From NCBI GenBank assembly GCA_903891475.1, contig CAITEP010000036.1, positions 1 through 64,000 on the forward strand: 64,000 nt of DNA, read 5' to 3'. Origin of the DNA: an uncultured Mucilaginibacter sp. (lineage in GTDB: Bacteria; Bacteroidota; Bacteroidia; Sphingobacteriales; Sphingobacteriaceae). The position numbers were made by a program, and so were the translations under genes. The notes under the pieces are model-generated. The model had not been told where the DNA came from. It saw only the letters and a list, made by a program, of their open reading frames with translations, and did no database searches. Positions 44,971 through 53,614 of this stretch are shown here, piece after piece; position 1 is the first letter of the stretch; each line of letters opens with the position of its first letter.

Positions 44971-46683
44971 TTATGCTTTCTCTTTACCTAATACACTGTT
45001 TTTATAGCTATAGGTAAAGTAAATAAATAAACCAATGGCAAGCCAAACAATAAACCGTACCCAGTTGGCAAAGCCCAATTCTGTCATTAAATAAAAACAG
45101 CTCAGCAAGCCCAAAACTGGTATAAGCGATAAATTTTTGATAAAAGCATAAATAGTTAAAATACCTGATAACACAATGAAAAGCATAAAAGGAAAATTCT
45201 CGATAGCGTTTTTGGCAGTAAACAAACCAATGATATTTTCCTTGAAAAAATAAATACCTACAACAAATAAAACAGGCACTATCCATTTTGCATTGATATA
45301 AGGTAAATGGAAACGCCCACTTTGCGCAGCTTCACGTGGTAATAATAATACGCCCCCGCAAACCAATACAAAGGCAAATAAGGTACCTATGCTTGTAAGG
45401 TCGGTTACTACAGTTAAATTTAAAAACAAGGCAGGGATACCTACTACCAAGCCTGTTACAATGGTAGCAAATGATGGTGTATGGAATTTGGGGTGTATCC
45501 TTGAAAAAGCTTTAGGCAATAAACCATCACGACTCATACTCATCCAAATCCTGGGTTGCCCTAACTGAAAAATCAATAAAACACTTGCTGTTGCTATTAC
45601 CGCGCTAAATGAAATAATACCACTAATACCATTCAGTTTAAGTTTGGTAAATACAAAGGCCAAGGGATCGCCAACGGCTAATTCTTTATAATTTACCATA
45701 CCAGTAAGTACCAATGCTATTAAAATATATAGTACGGTACAAATTATTAGGGAATAGATCATTCCACGAGGTAAATCTCTTTGCGGGTTTTCGCATTCCT
45801 CCGCAGTGGTTGATATGGCATCAAAACCTATATAGGCAAAAAATACGCCTGATACACCTTTCATTACGCCTCCAAAACCGTTTGGCATAAATGGATGCCA
45901 GTTTGCCGGGGTTACATAAAAAAAGCCTACAGCTATTACCATTAAAACAATGGCGATTTTTAAAATTACCATGGCATTGGTAGCCCTTTTTGTTTCACGG
46001 ATGCCTATATAAACAAGGTAAGTAATAATAACTACAATTAGCAAGGCAGGTATATTGGCGATGAGTTTAAAACTACCAAAACCCGGGGCTTCGTTCCAAG
46101 CTTGTGTTCCTGCTTTTAAGGTATCGGTTATATCTTGAAAATGGTGATTGGCTGTTAATAAAGCAACTTCAGCATTTGCTTTAAAAGCAGAATAATAATC
46201 CATAGTCATAAAAATGGGAATATGCGCATGAAAGCTTCCTATTTGAATATTATCAATGAGGTTTACAAAATAGGTGCTCCATGAAATAGCAACCGCTATA
46301 TTACCTATGGCATATTCCATCAATAAATCCCATCCTATTATCCATGCAATTAATTCGCCAAAGGAGGCGTACGCGTAGGTGTATGCGCTCCCGGCTACCG
46401 GAATACGAGATGCAAATTCGGCATAGCACATGGCGGAAAAGCCACAAGTAATGGCGGTAATAACAAATAATATAGTTACACCCGGACCGCCATTAAATGA
46501 GGCTAAACCAATGGTAGAGAATATGCCGGCACCTACCACTGCGGCAATGCCCATTAGGGTAAGGTCTTTTACGTTTAATTCTTTTTTTAGTCCGCCTGTG
46601 CCGTGTTCGGCATCGCTAAAACCGCTGGCAACATCATTTAATAATTTCTCAATTGATTTTTTTCTGAATATACTGTTCGACAT
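44971..46683 (-). CDS. APC-family amino acid permease
   Basis: This 570-residue protein has about twelve to fourteen membrane helices. APC signatures are LTLMGIAAVVGAGIFSTIGLA, FAGFD-like FFAYIGFDAISTTAEECENPQRDLPRG and the helix-1 GAGIF. The pattern matches the cationic amino acid transporter/YfnA group. It acts in the inner membrane; the transported amino acid is not determined. Confidence 0.9.
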   Translation of the reverse strand: MSNSIFRKKSIEKLLNDVASGFSDAEHGTGGLKKELNVKDLTLMGIAAVVGAGIFSTIGLASFNGGPGVTILFVITAITCGFSAMCYAEFASRIPVAGSAYTYAYASFGELIAWIIGWDLLMEYAIGNIAVAISWSTYFVNLIDNIQIGSFHAHIPIFMTMDYYSAFKANAEVALLTANHHFQDITDTLKAGTQAWNEAPGFGSFKLIANIPALLIVVIITYLVYIGIRETKRATNAMVILKIAIVLMVIAVGFFYVTPANWHPFMPNGFGGVMKGVSGVFFAYIGFDAISTTAEECENPQRDLPRGMIYSLIICTVLYILIALVLTGMVNYKELAVGDPLAFVFTKLKLNGISGIISFSAVIATASVLLIFQLGQPRIWMSMSRDGLLPKAFSRIHPKFHTPSFATIVTGLVVGIPALFLNLTVVTDLTSIGTLFAFVLVCGGVLLLPREAAQSGRFHLPYINAKWIVPVLFVVGIYFFKENIIGLFTAKNAIENFPFMLFIVLSGILTIYAFIKNLSLIPVLGLLSCFYLMTELGFANWVRFIVWLAIGLFIYFTYSYKNSVLGKEKA

Positions 46684-46763
46684 CTAAAACAAATTAAAAT
46701 TACTATCGTAAACATAATGTTTTTTTTGTAATTTCTTAACATATCCTTACTTTCGACAAAAAA

Positions 46764-47426
46764 ATGGAAATAAAAATTGTTATTAAACAGATTAAACAGT
46801 TTTTAATTCTGTATTTGCTTGTTTTTTTGGGATGTTTGGCAATTAAGCTCTTTTTTAGCAAATCCACCATCTATTTCACCGTTAACCATTGGCATACCGA
46901 TTTTACAGATGTTATTTTTCCCTACATTACCGATTTAGGCGAAGGTTGGACAACCATTTTTATTTGTGTGGTAGTGGTTTTATTTAATTATCGAAACGCG
47001 CTTTTATTAGCAACAAGTTATGCTTTAACTTCTATTATCGCTCAAATAATAAAGCCTATTTTTAACGCCCCACGACCGATTCTTTATTTTAAAGACCAAT
47101 TAGCCAATATACACCTTATAAAAGGAGTGCAAATGCTGAGCCACAATAGCTTTCCATCGGGGCATACGGTTACAGCATTTACCACAGCTTTAGTTGGTAC
47201 TTATTTGTGCCGAAGTAAAAATTGGGGTTACCTATTTTTGTTGTTGGCTATATTAGTCGGCTTTAGCAGGATGTACCTGAGCGAACATTTTTTTGAAGAC
47301 GTTACAGCGGGCTCATTATTGGGAGTTTTCCTAACCATATTTTGGTTGGCATGGCTGGATAGTAGAAAGTTCCTCCAAACGACTAAATGGAATAGAGGTT
47401 TATTAAAACCAGCTAAAACAAATTAA
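46764..47426 (+). CDS. PAP2 superfamily membrane phosphatase
   Basis: This 220-residue protein has four or five membrane segments and the three phosphatase motifs: KPIFNAPRPIL, SFPSGHT and SRMYLSEHFFEDV. Such enzymes dephosphorylate lipid carriers such as undecaprenyl pyrophosphate or phosphatidic acid. Divergent from the permease gene, with an 80-bp gap. Confidence 0.92.
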   Translation: MEIKIVIKQIKQFLILYLLVFLGCLAIKLFFSKSTIYFTVNHWHTDFTDVIFPYITDLGEGWTTIFICVVVVLFNYRNALLLATSYALTSIIAQIIKPIFNAPRPILYFKDQLANIHLIKGVQMLSHNSFPSGHTVTAFTTALVGTYLCRSKNWGYLFLLLAILVGFSRMYLSEHFFEDVTAGSLLGVFLTIFWLAWLDSRKFLQTTKWNRGLLKPAKTN

Positions 47427-47454
47427 TAATTGAAAAAATCTAAAATTATATATC

Positions 47455-47545
47455 CAAAATCAAAAGAATTCCGACATCGAACATCCGAAATCCGAATTCA
47501 AAATGTCTGAATCAGGATTTACAGGATTTTAGGATTATCGACCTA
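47455..47545. repeat. inverted copy of the GATTTCGG / AATCCTGTAAATCC repeat
   Basis: The minus strand reads TGTAAATCCTGATTCAGACA followed by GGATTTCGGATGTTCGAT. The same modules occur on the plus strand at 50463-50660 and 50754-50795. This is an inverted relationship around the pepF/epimerase block. Confidence 0.75.
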
Positions 47546-47603
47546 TTTTACGTATCTAAATTAGCTAATATATACCATTAACTAAATACTAGCTAACCTT
47601 TCT

Positions 47604-47651
47604 CACCACTCACTATTCACCACTCACTATTCACCACTCCCCACTCACTAT
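47604..47651. repeat. 14-bp tandem repeat reaching the pepF stop codon
   Basis: CACCACTCACTATT occurs twice in full (47604-47617, 47618-47631). A third unit with a small change continues into CCCCACTCACTAT up to 47651. The last CTA (47648-47650) supplies the pepF stop codon TAG on the minus strand. Confidence 0.75.
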
Positions 47652-49351
47652 AAAAGCTTCTCCAATTCGGCACTCACAAATTCGGCAAGTTCTTTTACAT
47701 AGGCTACGCTAAAATCGAATTTAATGCCTGCGGTGGCGTATATTTCTTTGATGGTTTTGGTATAGCCCAGTTTTAAAGCGTCCAAGTATTGTTGTAACCC
47801 TTTTTCGGGGTTTTCCTTATAATTTTTCCAAACCGCAATGGCACCTAATTGCGCCATGCCGTATTCGATATAATAAAAGGGCACTTCAAAAATATGGAGT
47901 TGCTTTTGCCATAGGTTTTCTTCGGCTGCTTCTAAGCCAGTCCAGTCAACAAATCCGGCACCAAATGGGGTGTATATTTGTTTCCAGGCTTCGGTTCTGT
48001 CGGCATCGGTATGGTTCGGGTTGGTATATATCCAATGCTGAAACTGGTCGACCACCGCTACCCAAGGCAGTGTTTTTAAAACATCCACCAATTGGTCGCG
48101 CTTGGCACGCTTTAAGTCTTCCTCATTATCAAAATAAACATCCCAATTATCCATCGAAATCAGCTCCATCGACATGGAAGCCAATTCAGCCACTTCCGAA
48201 GGGCAATGTTTAAAATCGTTCAACTCCAAATCGGCAGTTAAAAAAGTATGAACCGCATGCCCGCCTTCGTGCACCATGGTAGTTAGATCGCGAAAGGTAT
48301 TGGCCGAATTCATGAAAATAAAGGGCGCTCCTGTTTCAGATAACGGATAGTTATAACCACCCGGTGCTTTCCCTTTCCGGCTTTCTACGTCAAACAAGCC
48401 ATTTTCTTTCATAATGGCTAGTCGCTCGCCTAAATAAGGGTTTATTTTATTAAAGCAGGCAATTGATTTATCAATCAATTCCGCACCATTGTTAAATGGT
48501 TTTAGGGCTGGCTTGCCACTGATATCCACATCCGTATCCCATGGTTTAAGTGCATCCAGTTGCAAAGCTTCCTGACGCTTTTTGGCTTGTTTGTGTAAAA
48601 TAGGTACAATCTCTTTCTCGATAGCTTGGTGGAAGGAATAACAATCTTGCGGGGTATAGTCAAACCTACCCATGGCCTGAAACATGTAATCCCTAAAATT
48701 CTCGAAGCCAGCGTTTAGTGCTACTTTATGACGCAAGCCACGCAGTAGGTTAAATAGTTCATCTAACTTGGATTTATCTTGTAAGCGTCGCTCAGTTATT
48801 TTTTGCCAAACCTCCTGGCGCTTGTTCCTATCGGTTCCTTTCAAAAATACAGCGGCTTGTTCAAGCGTATATTCTTTCTCCTCAATATGAACCGACATGG
48901 AGCCAGTAATACCCTGGTATTTTTGTTGCTCTACCTGAATTTCGGTAAAAACCGGAATATTCTCTTCCCTAAACAACTCCAATGATTTTTTTACGCCTCG
49001 CAGGTATATAAAATACTTTTCATGGTCCAACTCGGTAAAATACGGACTGTCTACCAATTTCTTATTCAAGCCATTGCTATATGGAGCCGTTTTAGGTTCA
49101 ATTTCGGTAGCGAAGTATTGAAATTGCTGTAATAAAGCTTCGTCGGTAGTATCGCAAGTCATGCGGATATAACGCCATGCAAAATCCTCTTCCAAGGCAG
49201 CTTCCAATTCGCTACGGTCATGCAGCCAATGCTCCAAGTCCCCCACAGAGTTGATGGCCCTATCCGTTAGTTCCTTATAAATTGGTTCCAGGTTTTCCCA
49301 TTTAATTTCAAGGTTAGCTGGTATATATGTTCTCGGCTTTTTTTGTATCAT
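47648..49351 (-). CDS. M3 family oligoendopeptidase (PepF-like)
   Basis: This 567-residue zinc peptidase has the active-site HEGGH (H361 first) in MVHEGGHAVHTF and the usual helical M3 fold. The C-terminal region, with YIEYGMAQLGAIAVWKNYKENP, is typical of M3 oligoendopeptidase F-like proteins. It is cytosolic and would cut short peptides. The ATG at 49351 is chosen because the longer frame starts at TTG. Its stop codon falls in a tandem repeat. Confidence 0.9.
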   Translation of the reverse strand: MIQKKPRTYIPANLEIKWENLEPIYKELTDRAINSVGDLEHWLHDRSELEAALEEDFAWRYIRMTCDTTDEALLQQFQYFATEIEPKTAPYSNGLNKKLVDSPYFTELDHEKYFIYLRGVKKSLELFREENIPVFTEIQVEQQKYQGITGSMSVHIEEKEYTLEQAAVFLKGTDRNKRQEVWQKITERRLQDKSKLDELFNLLRGLRHKVALNAGFENFRDYMFQAMGRFDYTPQDCYSFHQAIEKEIVPILHKQAKKRQEALQLDALKPWDTDVDISGKPALKPFNNGAELIDKSIACFNKINPYLGERLAIMKENGLFDVESRKGKAPGGYNYPLSETGAPFIFMNSANTFRDLTTMVHEGGHAVHTFLTADLELNDFKHCPSEVAELASMSMELISMDNWDVYFDNEEDLKRAKRDQLVDVLKTLPWVAVVDQFQHWIYTNPNHTDADRTEAWKQIYTPFGAGFVDWTGLEAAEENLWQKQLHIFEVPFYYIEYGMAQLGAIAVWKNYKENPEKGLQQYLDALKLGYTKTIKEIYATAGIKFDFSVAYVKELAEFVSAELEKLL

Positions 49352-49406
49352 GATGCTAATATTTGCAGATTGCAAATGTGCGAATTACTGAGCAGGTGCC
49401 AAAGAA

Positions 49407-49448
49407 CAAGAGCAGGAAAATAAAAAGATATTTATATCCTCGCTCTTG
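49407..49448 (-). terminator. possible terminator after the epimerase-like gene
   Basis: CAAGAGCAGGA and TCCTCGCTCTTG pair with one mismatch across an AT-rich loop in the gap between the epimerase-like gene and pepF. The U-run is weak, so read-through into pepF is possible. Confidence 0.35.
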
Positions 49449-49460
49449 GTGGTTTTTAAT

Positions 49461-50390
49461 TTACCCTTTTTTATAAATAGTTGTCGCGGCAAACTTAATC
49501 CCATCCGCATAATTGGTAGGCTTAAAATTAAAGGTCTGTTCAAACTTGGTGGAATCAAAAATATAATCGTTTACATACTGGTAATACATCTCTACCGAGC
49601 TTTTTACCAATGGATCGAATAAGCCCACCAAATTCATCATCAATTTATTAATAGCCATGTAGTTTGGCTTTACGCTATAGGCCTCGGCAGCAAGCGCTAT
49701 AAACTGTTTCCCGGTTAATGCCTTTGCGGTAGGCATGTGCCAAATTTGATTAGCTGTACCCTCATTTTGACCTAACAAATACAAGGCCTTGCCCATATCG
49801 GGTATATAGCTAAAGCTGTGCAATTTATTGGCATTGCCTATCCATTGCGCGCTTTGTTTATGGGCATACCTATCAAGCACCATCATATCGAAAAAGCTGT
49901 TTTTATTTTCGGTAGCGTAAAAATCAGCGGCTCTGGCTATGCTTGCCTTTATGTTCCCTGCCTTTGCCTCCTCCATTAGTTTGGTAGCAATTTGTGCCCT
50001 AACTTCTCCTTTTTTACTGCATGGGTTATATGCGGTGTTTTCGGTCATGGTGCCATTAACTTCACCATACATGTATACATTATCAAAAAATATCAACCTG
50101 GCTTGGGTGGCTTTGGCCGCTGCAATTATATTTTCCATTACGATGGGCCATTGTGCTTGCCAAATTTTATAATCATAAACCAAACCCGCTGTGGCATAAA
50201 TAACGTCCGAGCCTGTTACAGCGGCCAATACTTCCTGCTGGTTTAATAAATCCGCTTGTCGCCAAACTATTTTTTCCGACTGCAATTTAATCGGTTTCCT
50301 GCTCACCAACTTTACATGTTGGTTATTTTTTACTAATTGGTGGGTTAGCGCATTGGCTACCGCTCCACCGGCTCCTAATATGGTATGCAT
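49461..50390 (-). CDS. NAD(P)-dependent epimerase/dehydratase-like protein
   Basis: This 309-residue extended short-chain dehydrogenase has the dinucleotide motif GAGGAVANAL at residues 6-15 and a central FFDNVYMYGEVNG. The Tyr-x3-Lys pair is not clearly standard. Related proteins are labelled NAD-dependent epimerase, and some act as NmrA-like sensors. Function not known. It is upstream of pepF with a 109-bp gap. Confidence 0.82.
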   Translation of the reverse strand: MHTILGAGGAVANALTHQLVKNNQHVKLVSRKPIKLQSEKIVWRQADLLNQQEVLAAVTGSDVIYATAGLVYDYKIWQAQWPIVMENIIAAAKATQARLIFFDNVYMYGEVNGTMTENTAYNPCSKKGEVRAQIATKLMEEAKAGNIKASIARAADFYATENKNSFFDMMVLDRYAHKQSAQWIGNANKLHSFSYIPDMGKALYLLGQNEGTANQIWHMPTAKALTGKQFIALAAEAYSVKPNYMAINKLMMNLVGLFDPLVKSSVEMYYQYVNDYIFDSTKFEQTFNFKPTNYADGIKFAATTIYKKG

Positions 50391-50462
50391 CTCTTTTTAT
50401 CTTTTTTGTTTCAACAAAAGTAGGGAGCCTTTGTTAGGGAAAACGTTAACAAAAGATAAGAA

Positions 50463-50640
50463 TTTTTTTGATTTCGGATTTCGGATGTTCGATTTCGGAT
50501 TTTTTTTGATTTCGGATTTCGGACGTTTGATTTCGGATTTTTTTTTGATTTCGGATTTCGGACGTTTGATTTCGGATTTTTTTTTGATTTCGGATTACGG
50601 ACGTTTGATTTCGGATATTTGATGTCGAATTTGTTTTGAT
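50463..50640 (+). repeat. 38-39-bp tandem repeat array (GATTTCGGATTTCGGA type)
   Basis: Units start TTTTTTTGATTTCGG; the GATTTCGG after the T-run is at 50470, 50508, 50547 and 50586 (spacing 38, 39, 39). A fifth, degenerate unit follows. The T-run length varies between units, suggesting slippage. Confidence 0.85.
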
Positions 50641-50735
50641 TTTGGATTTCGACCCTTAAGCTAACGGGTTCGGAATTGGATTTAAGTAGCTATTACTAAG
50701 AAATTGAATGAACAACAAAAATCCTGCAAATTCTA

Positions 50736-50755
50736 AACCCGATAGCTATCGGGTT
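50736..50755. repeat. palindrome AACCCGATAG/CTATCGGGTT
   Basis: This perfect 20-bp palindrome has the same core as at 5902. It is flanked by TTCT at 50731-50734 and TTCT at 50754-50757, within an otherwise continuous AATTCTGTAAATCC-type repeat. This looks like an insertion with a 4-bp target duplication (inference). Confidence 0.65.
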
Positions 50756-50951
50756 CTGTAAATCCTGATTCAGACATTTTGATTTCGGAATTAGTTTTAA
50801 GTAACCATTATCAAGTAGTTAGTATCAAGAATTTAGACTAAATAGAGATCATATACTCCTGTTATTCCTAATGCTTAACAAATTCTAATTACATTCTAAT
50901 TCGTTAACTTCTTCTTATACTTATTAAGCACTTAGCTTTGCTTAAAAAAAC

Positions 50952-51299
50952 ATGAAAAAGAAGTCGATTATTTTAATGCTGATATTATTACCGTCCTTAA
51001 AAACTTTGGCACAAAGTAAAATTGATAAATTTTGTACCATAGAGTTTTTAATTTCAGGATTTAATAGTAAGAATATTCATGGAAACATTTCTTTTGGAAA
51101 AAACAAATGGCTGTTCCATCCAAAAGATAGTACCATTATTACCAAATTATCGTATGTGAATTCCCTAGATACTTATCCTGATATATTAAATTATATGAGT
51201 AAAAATGGTTGGTCGCTTTTACAGATTGATAGGGGCGTAATGTTTTTCAAAAAAGCTTTTGACGCATCAGATTTTATGGATGATGAAATTACAAGGTAG
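50952..51299 (+). CDS. small secreted protein, paralogue 1
   Basis: This 115-residue precursor has signal MKKKSIILMLILLPSLKTLAQ. The body starts SKIDKFCTIEFL and includes SFGKNKWLF, KLSYVNSLDTYPDILNYMSKNGW and FFKKAFDASDF. No known domain was recognised. A second, related gene follows 340 bp downstream on the same strand. Confidence 0.7.
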   Translation: MKKKSIILMLILLPSLKTLAQSKIDKFCTIEFLISGFNSKNIHGNISFGKNKWLFHPKDSTIITKLSYVNSLDTYPDILNYMSKNGWSLLQIDRGVMFFKKAFDASDFMDDEITR

Positions 51300-51639
51300 A
51301 TGAATATTTTAATTATATCACCTTCATTATCAAAATTATCTGATTGAGAAAGCGTTTTAATAGCTATTATCAAGACCTCGAAAACTTTTAATTCTGCGAA
51401 TCCTTTTCCGATAGGCTATCGGAACAAACAATTTGATTTGGGCTACTTGCGACCGGATTCATTTAACATTAGGTTTTCATTATTGAAATCGTCTCATTAA
51501 ATATTTATGAAAAAATGATTCAAATTCAAAAATGCTGTTTTCTGATAAAATTTAATCCTTGGAATATGGATAACTTGTAAATAATATATTGATAATGATA
51601 GCATTCATTTTAATTAAAAAATAAAAAATCAGGAAGACT
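51300..51639. other. intergenic region between the paralogues
   Basis: About 340 bp without a gene. It contains the palindrome variant at 51406-51424 in an AATTCTGCGAATCC repeat context, and AT-rich sequence that should hold the promoter of the second paralogue. Confidence 0.5.
51406..51424. repeat. palindrome variant TTCCGATAG-G-CTATCGGAA
   Basis: This 9-bp inverted repeat around a single G is related to those at 5902 and 50736. It follows AATTCTGCGAATCC, like the 50736 copy. Confidence 0.6.
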
Positions 51640-51999
51640 ATGAAAAAATACTTTTTAATTTTAATGATGATAGGCTTATCATCATTAAAAACCTTTTCAC
51701 AAAATAAAATTGATAAATTTTGCACAGTGCGCTTAAAGATTATTCTATTTGATGTAAAAAAAGTTAAAGCGGAAATATCCTTTGGGGAGGAAAAAAGTCT
51801 TTTTAATTTAAAAGATACTACCTTCTTTATAAAATTAAAACAAGTAAACACGCTAAAAACAGAATCGGATGTTTTAAACTTTATGAGTAAAATGGGGTGG
51901 TCCATAACATTTATTAATTTTCATAGCGGATCTGCTATTAAAGACCTTTACTTCAAAAAATCTTTTGATCAGTCTGAATTAGTGGAAGACAAAAACTAA
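51640..51999 (+). CDS. small secreted protein, paralogue 2
   Basis: This 119-residue precursor with signal MKKYFLILMMIGLSSLKTFSQ resembles the gene at 50952: shared NKIDKFCTV, SFGEEKSLF, KLKQVNTLKTESDVLNFMSKMGW and FKKSFDQSEL. The two proteins are diverged, so the duplication is not recent. Function unknown; export is inferred from the signal peptide. Confidence 0.7.
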   Translation: MKKYFLILMMIGLSSLKTFSQNKIDKFCTVRLKIILFDVKKVKAEISFGEEKSLFNLKDTTFFIKLKQVNTLKTESDVLNFMSKMGWSITFINFHSGSAIKDLYFKKSFDQSELVEDKN

Positions 52000-52013
52000 G
52001 GAAGTTGTAGACT

Positions 52014-52619
52014 TCACGCCACCTTCATTACCCTTCTCCTTATCCGCGAAAGCGAAACGGGGGTAACGCCTAAAAAATGGGCGATATAGTGTTGGGGCAT
52101 GCGCCTGATGATATCGCCACCGGTGTTTAATAATTGCAGGTAACGTTCCTCCGGGGTTTGGGTGATGAAGGATTGCATCCTGTCTTCGTAGCAAATCAGA
52201 TAATACTCGGCAACCAATCGGCCAAAGCGGTCTATTTTGTGGGATAGCTTGGGGTTCGCCAACATTTTTTGCATATCAGCATAGCTGATATTTACCAAAA
52301 AGGTATCTTCTAAGGCCTGTATATAATTTAGCGTAGGCAAACGGGTTAAAAAGCTTTTGTACGAGCTTACAAACTCATTTTCGAAACAAAAATAGCCGGT
52401 AATTTCTTCCCCGTCTTTTATGTGGTAATACCTAACCGAACCCGCGACAATAAATGATATGGAATTGCATACCATGCCCGGTTCAATAAAATGCTTCTTC
52501 TTTTTGAGGTTGGATAGACTTAGGTGATTGGTAAACAACTCCCATTCTTCGGCATCAAATTCAATGTATTTTTTTATTTGATCTCTGAATATTTGGTAGG
52601 CGGTTGCTTTATCCATCAC
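52014..52619 (-). CDS. Crp/Fnr-family transcriptional regulator
   Basis: This 201-residue regulator has an N-terminal cyclic-nucleotide-binding-like beta roll (HFIEPGMVCNSISFIVAGSVRYYHI) and a C-terminal helix-turn-helix, MPQHYIAHFLGVTPVSLSRIRRR. It has no Cys cluster for an iron-sulfur centre, so it is not an Fnr-type oxygen sensor. Ligand is unknown; the usual phosphate-binding RxS motif of cAMP receptors is not obvious. It lies downstream of the prenyltransferase gene on the same strand. Confidence 0.88.
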   Translation of the reverse strand: MMDKATAYQIFRDQIKKYIEFDAEEWELFTNHLSLSNLKKKKHFIEPGMVCNSISFIVAGSVRYYHIKDGEEITGYFCFENEFVSSYKSFLTRLPTLNYIQALEDTFLVNISYADMQKMLANPKLSHKIDRFGRLVAEYYLICYEDRMQSFITQTPEERYLQLLNTGGDIIRRMPQHYIAHFLGVTPVSLSRIRRRVMKVA

Positions 52620-52661
52620 CTTAAATTTTTAATAATACAAATTTGGGGATACTTTTAAAAA

Positions 52662-53561
52662 TTAAAAATGAATACCAAAAGTTGCTAAATGGGTTAAAGT
52701 AAACCTATCGAGCAAAAAGAACACGGCGAATACCACGCTGGCAATACCATTGGTAGTCATGAAAGCAAAGTTAACCCGACTTAAATCGTTTGGTTTTACC
52801 AACATATGCTGGTAAATAAGCATGGAGCAGAAAAAAAGAATTCCTAATACATATAATACACCTACTTGGGTGAAAAATATAGGCATCATAACAAAACCTG
52901 CCGATAGTATATGAAGGAAAGTAGATAACCTTAAAGCGTTTACTTTACCCAAATAAGCGGGAATAGAGTGCAGGTTTTCGGCACGGTCAAAATCTTCGTC
53001 CTGTAGGGCATAAATAATATCGAAACCGCTCACCCAGCATAATACCGCGAATGAGAAAAATAAGGGTGTTAAGGCAAAATGCCCTGTTACCACCAAATAC
53101 GCTCCAATAGGTGCTAATGCCAAACCCAAACCTAGTACCAAATGGCATAACGCGGTAAACCTTTTGGTGGCGCTATAACCCAATACAACTAAAAGGGCTA
53201 CAGGCGATAAATAAAAACACAAACTATTGATAAACCAAGTAGTAGTAATAAATAATAAACAGTTAACAATGGTAAAGGTGAGTGCCGAAGTCGGACTAAT
53301 CCTGCCCGAAGGCACATCTCTCTGTTTGGTGCGGGGGTTTTTGGCATCAATATCCCTATCTAAATACCTATTAAATGCCATGGCCGAGTTGCGGGCAAAT
53401 ACCATGCACAATACCATCATCACTAATTTGAGCCATTCAAACTGATAACTGGTGGTAGTTACTGCCAAAAAGAAACCAATAAAGGCAAAAGGCATAGCAA
53501 ATATGGTATGCGAAAACGTAACAAGGGATAAATATTTCTTCATGTTATTGGATGCTCCCAT
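52662..53561 (-). CDS. UbiA-family prenyltransferase (menaquinone-type, possibly MqnP)
   Basis: This 299-residue membrane protein has about eight helices. The two Asp-rich motifs are NRYLDRDIDAKN (64-75) and DIIYALQDEDFDR (about 183-195). The sequence style fits the 4-hydroxybenzoate polyprenyltransferase-like group used in the futalosine menaquinone route (MqnP), but no other mqn gene is close, so the pathway is not certain. A second ATG (53543) six codons in would also give a good start. A -7 box (TAATTTTG, 53604-53597) lies 35 bp upstream. Confidence 0.85.
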   Translation of the reverse strand: MGASNNMKKYLSLVTFSHTIFAMPFAFIGFFLAVTTTSYQFEWLKLVMMVLCMVFARNSAMAFNRYLDRDIDAKNPRTKQRDVPSGRISPTSALTFTIVNCLLFITTTWFINSLCFYLSPVALLVVLGYSATKRFTALCHLVLGLGLALAPIGAYLVVTGHFALTPLFFSFAVLCWVSGFDIIYALQDEDFDRAENLHSIPAYLGKVNALRLSTFLHILSAGFVMMPIFFTQVGVLYVLGILFFCSMLIYQHMLVKPNDLSRVNFAFMTTNGIASVVFAVFFLLDRFTLTHLATFGIHF

Positions 53562-53596
53562 TGCCTCTATTAAGAAGCGAATAGGTTAATAAACTG

Positions 53597-53604
53597 CAAA
53601 ATTA
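53597..53604 (-). promoter_or_regulatory. -7 box of the UbiA-type gene
   Basis: On the minus strand TAATTTTG matches TAnnTTTG, 35 bp before the ATG at 53561. No TTTG at the ideal -33 distance. Confidence 0.35.
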
Positions 53605-53614
53605 CTATTTTTTA

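Larger units (their letters stand above)
50391..50951. other. repeat-filled intergenic region
   Basis: These 560 bp hold no gene. It contains a tandem array at 50463-50620, a degenerate tail to about 50660, an 18-20-bp palindrome at 50736-50755, and a copy of the TGTAAATCCTGATTCAGAC module. A plus-strand open frame rich in ISDFG repeats runs through the array but is repeat-derived and not considered a gene. Confidence 0.6.

Noticed and set aside
50353..50622. Plus-strand open frame rich in ISDFG repeats
   Set aside because: It is created by the T-run/GATTTCGG tandem array and runs antisense into the epimerase-like gene; no domain, no plausible start.
50463..50640. Possible CRISPR array
   Set aside because: The units are contiguous with no unique spacers, no cas genes are seen, and unit length varies only by T-run slippage.
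51552..51905. Minus-strand open frame opposite the second small secreted protein
   Set aside because: The plus-strand frame has a signal peptide and a clear paralogue; the antisense frame has only AT-rich hydrophobic sequence.
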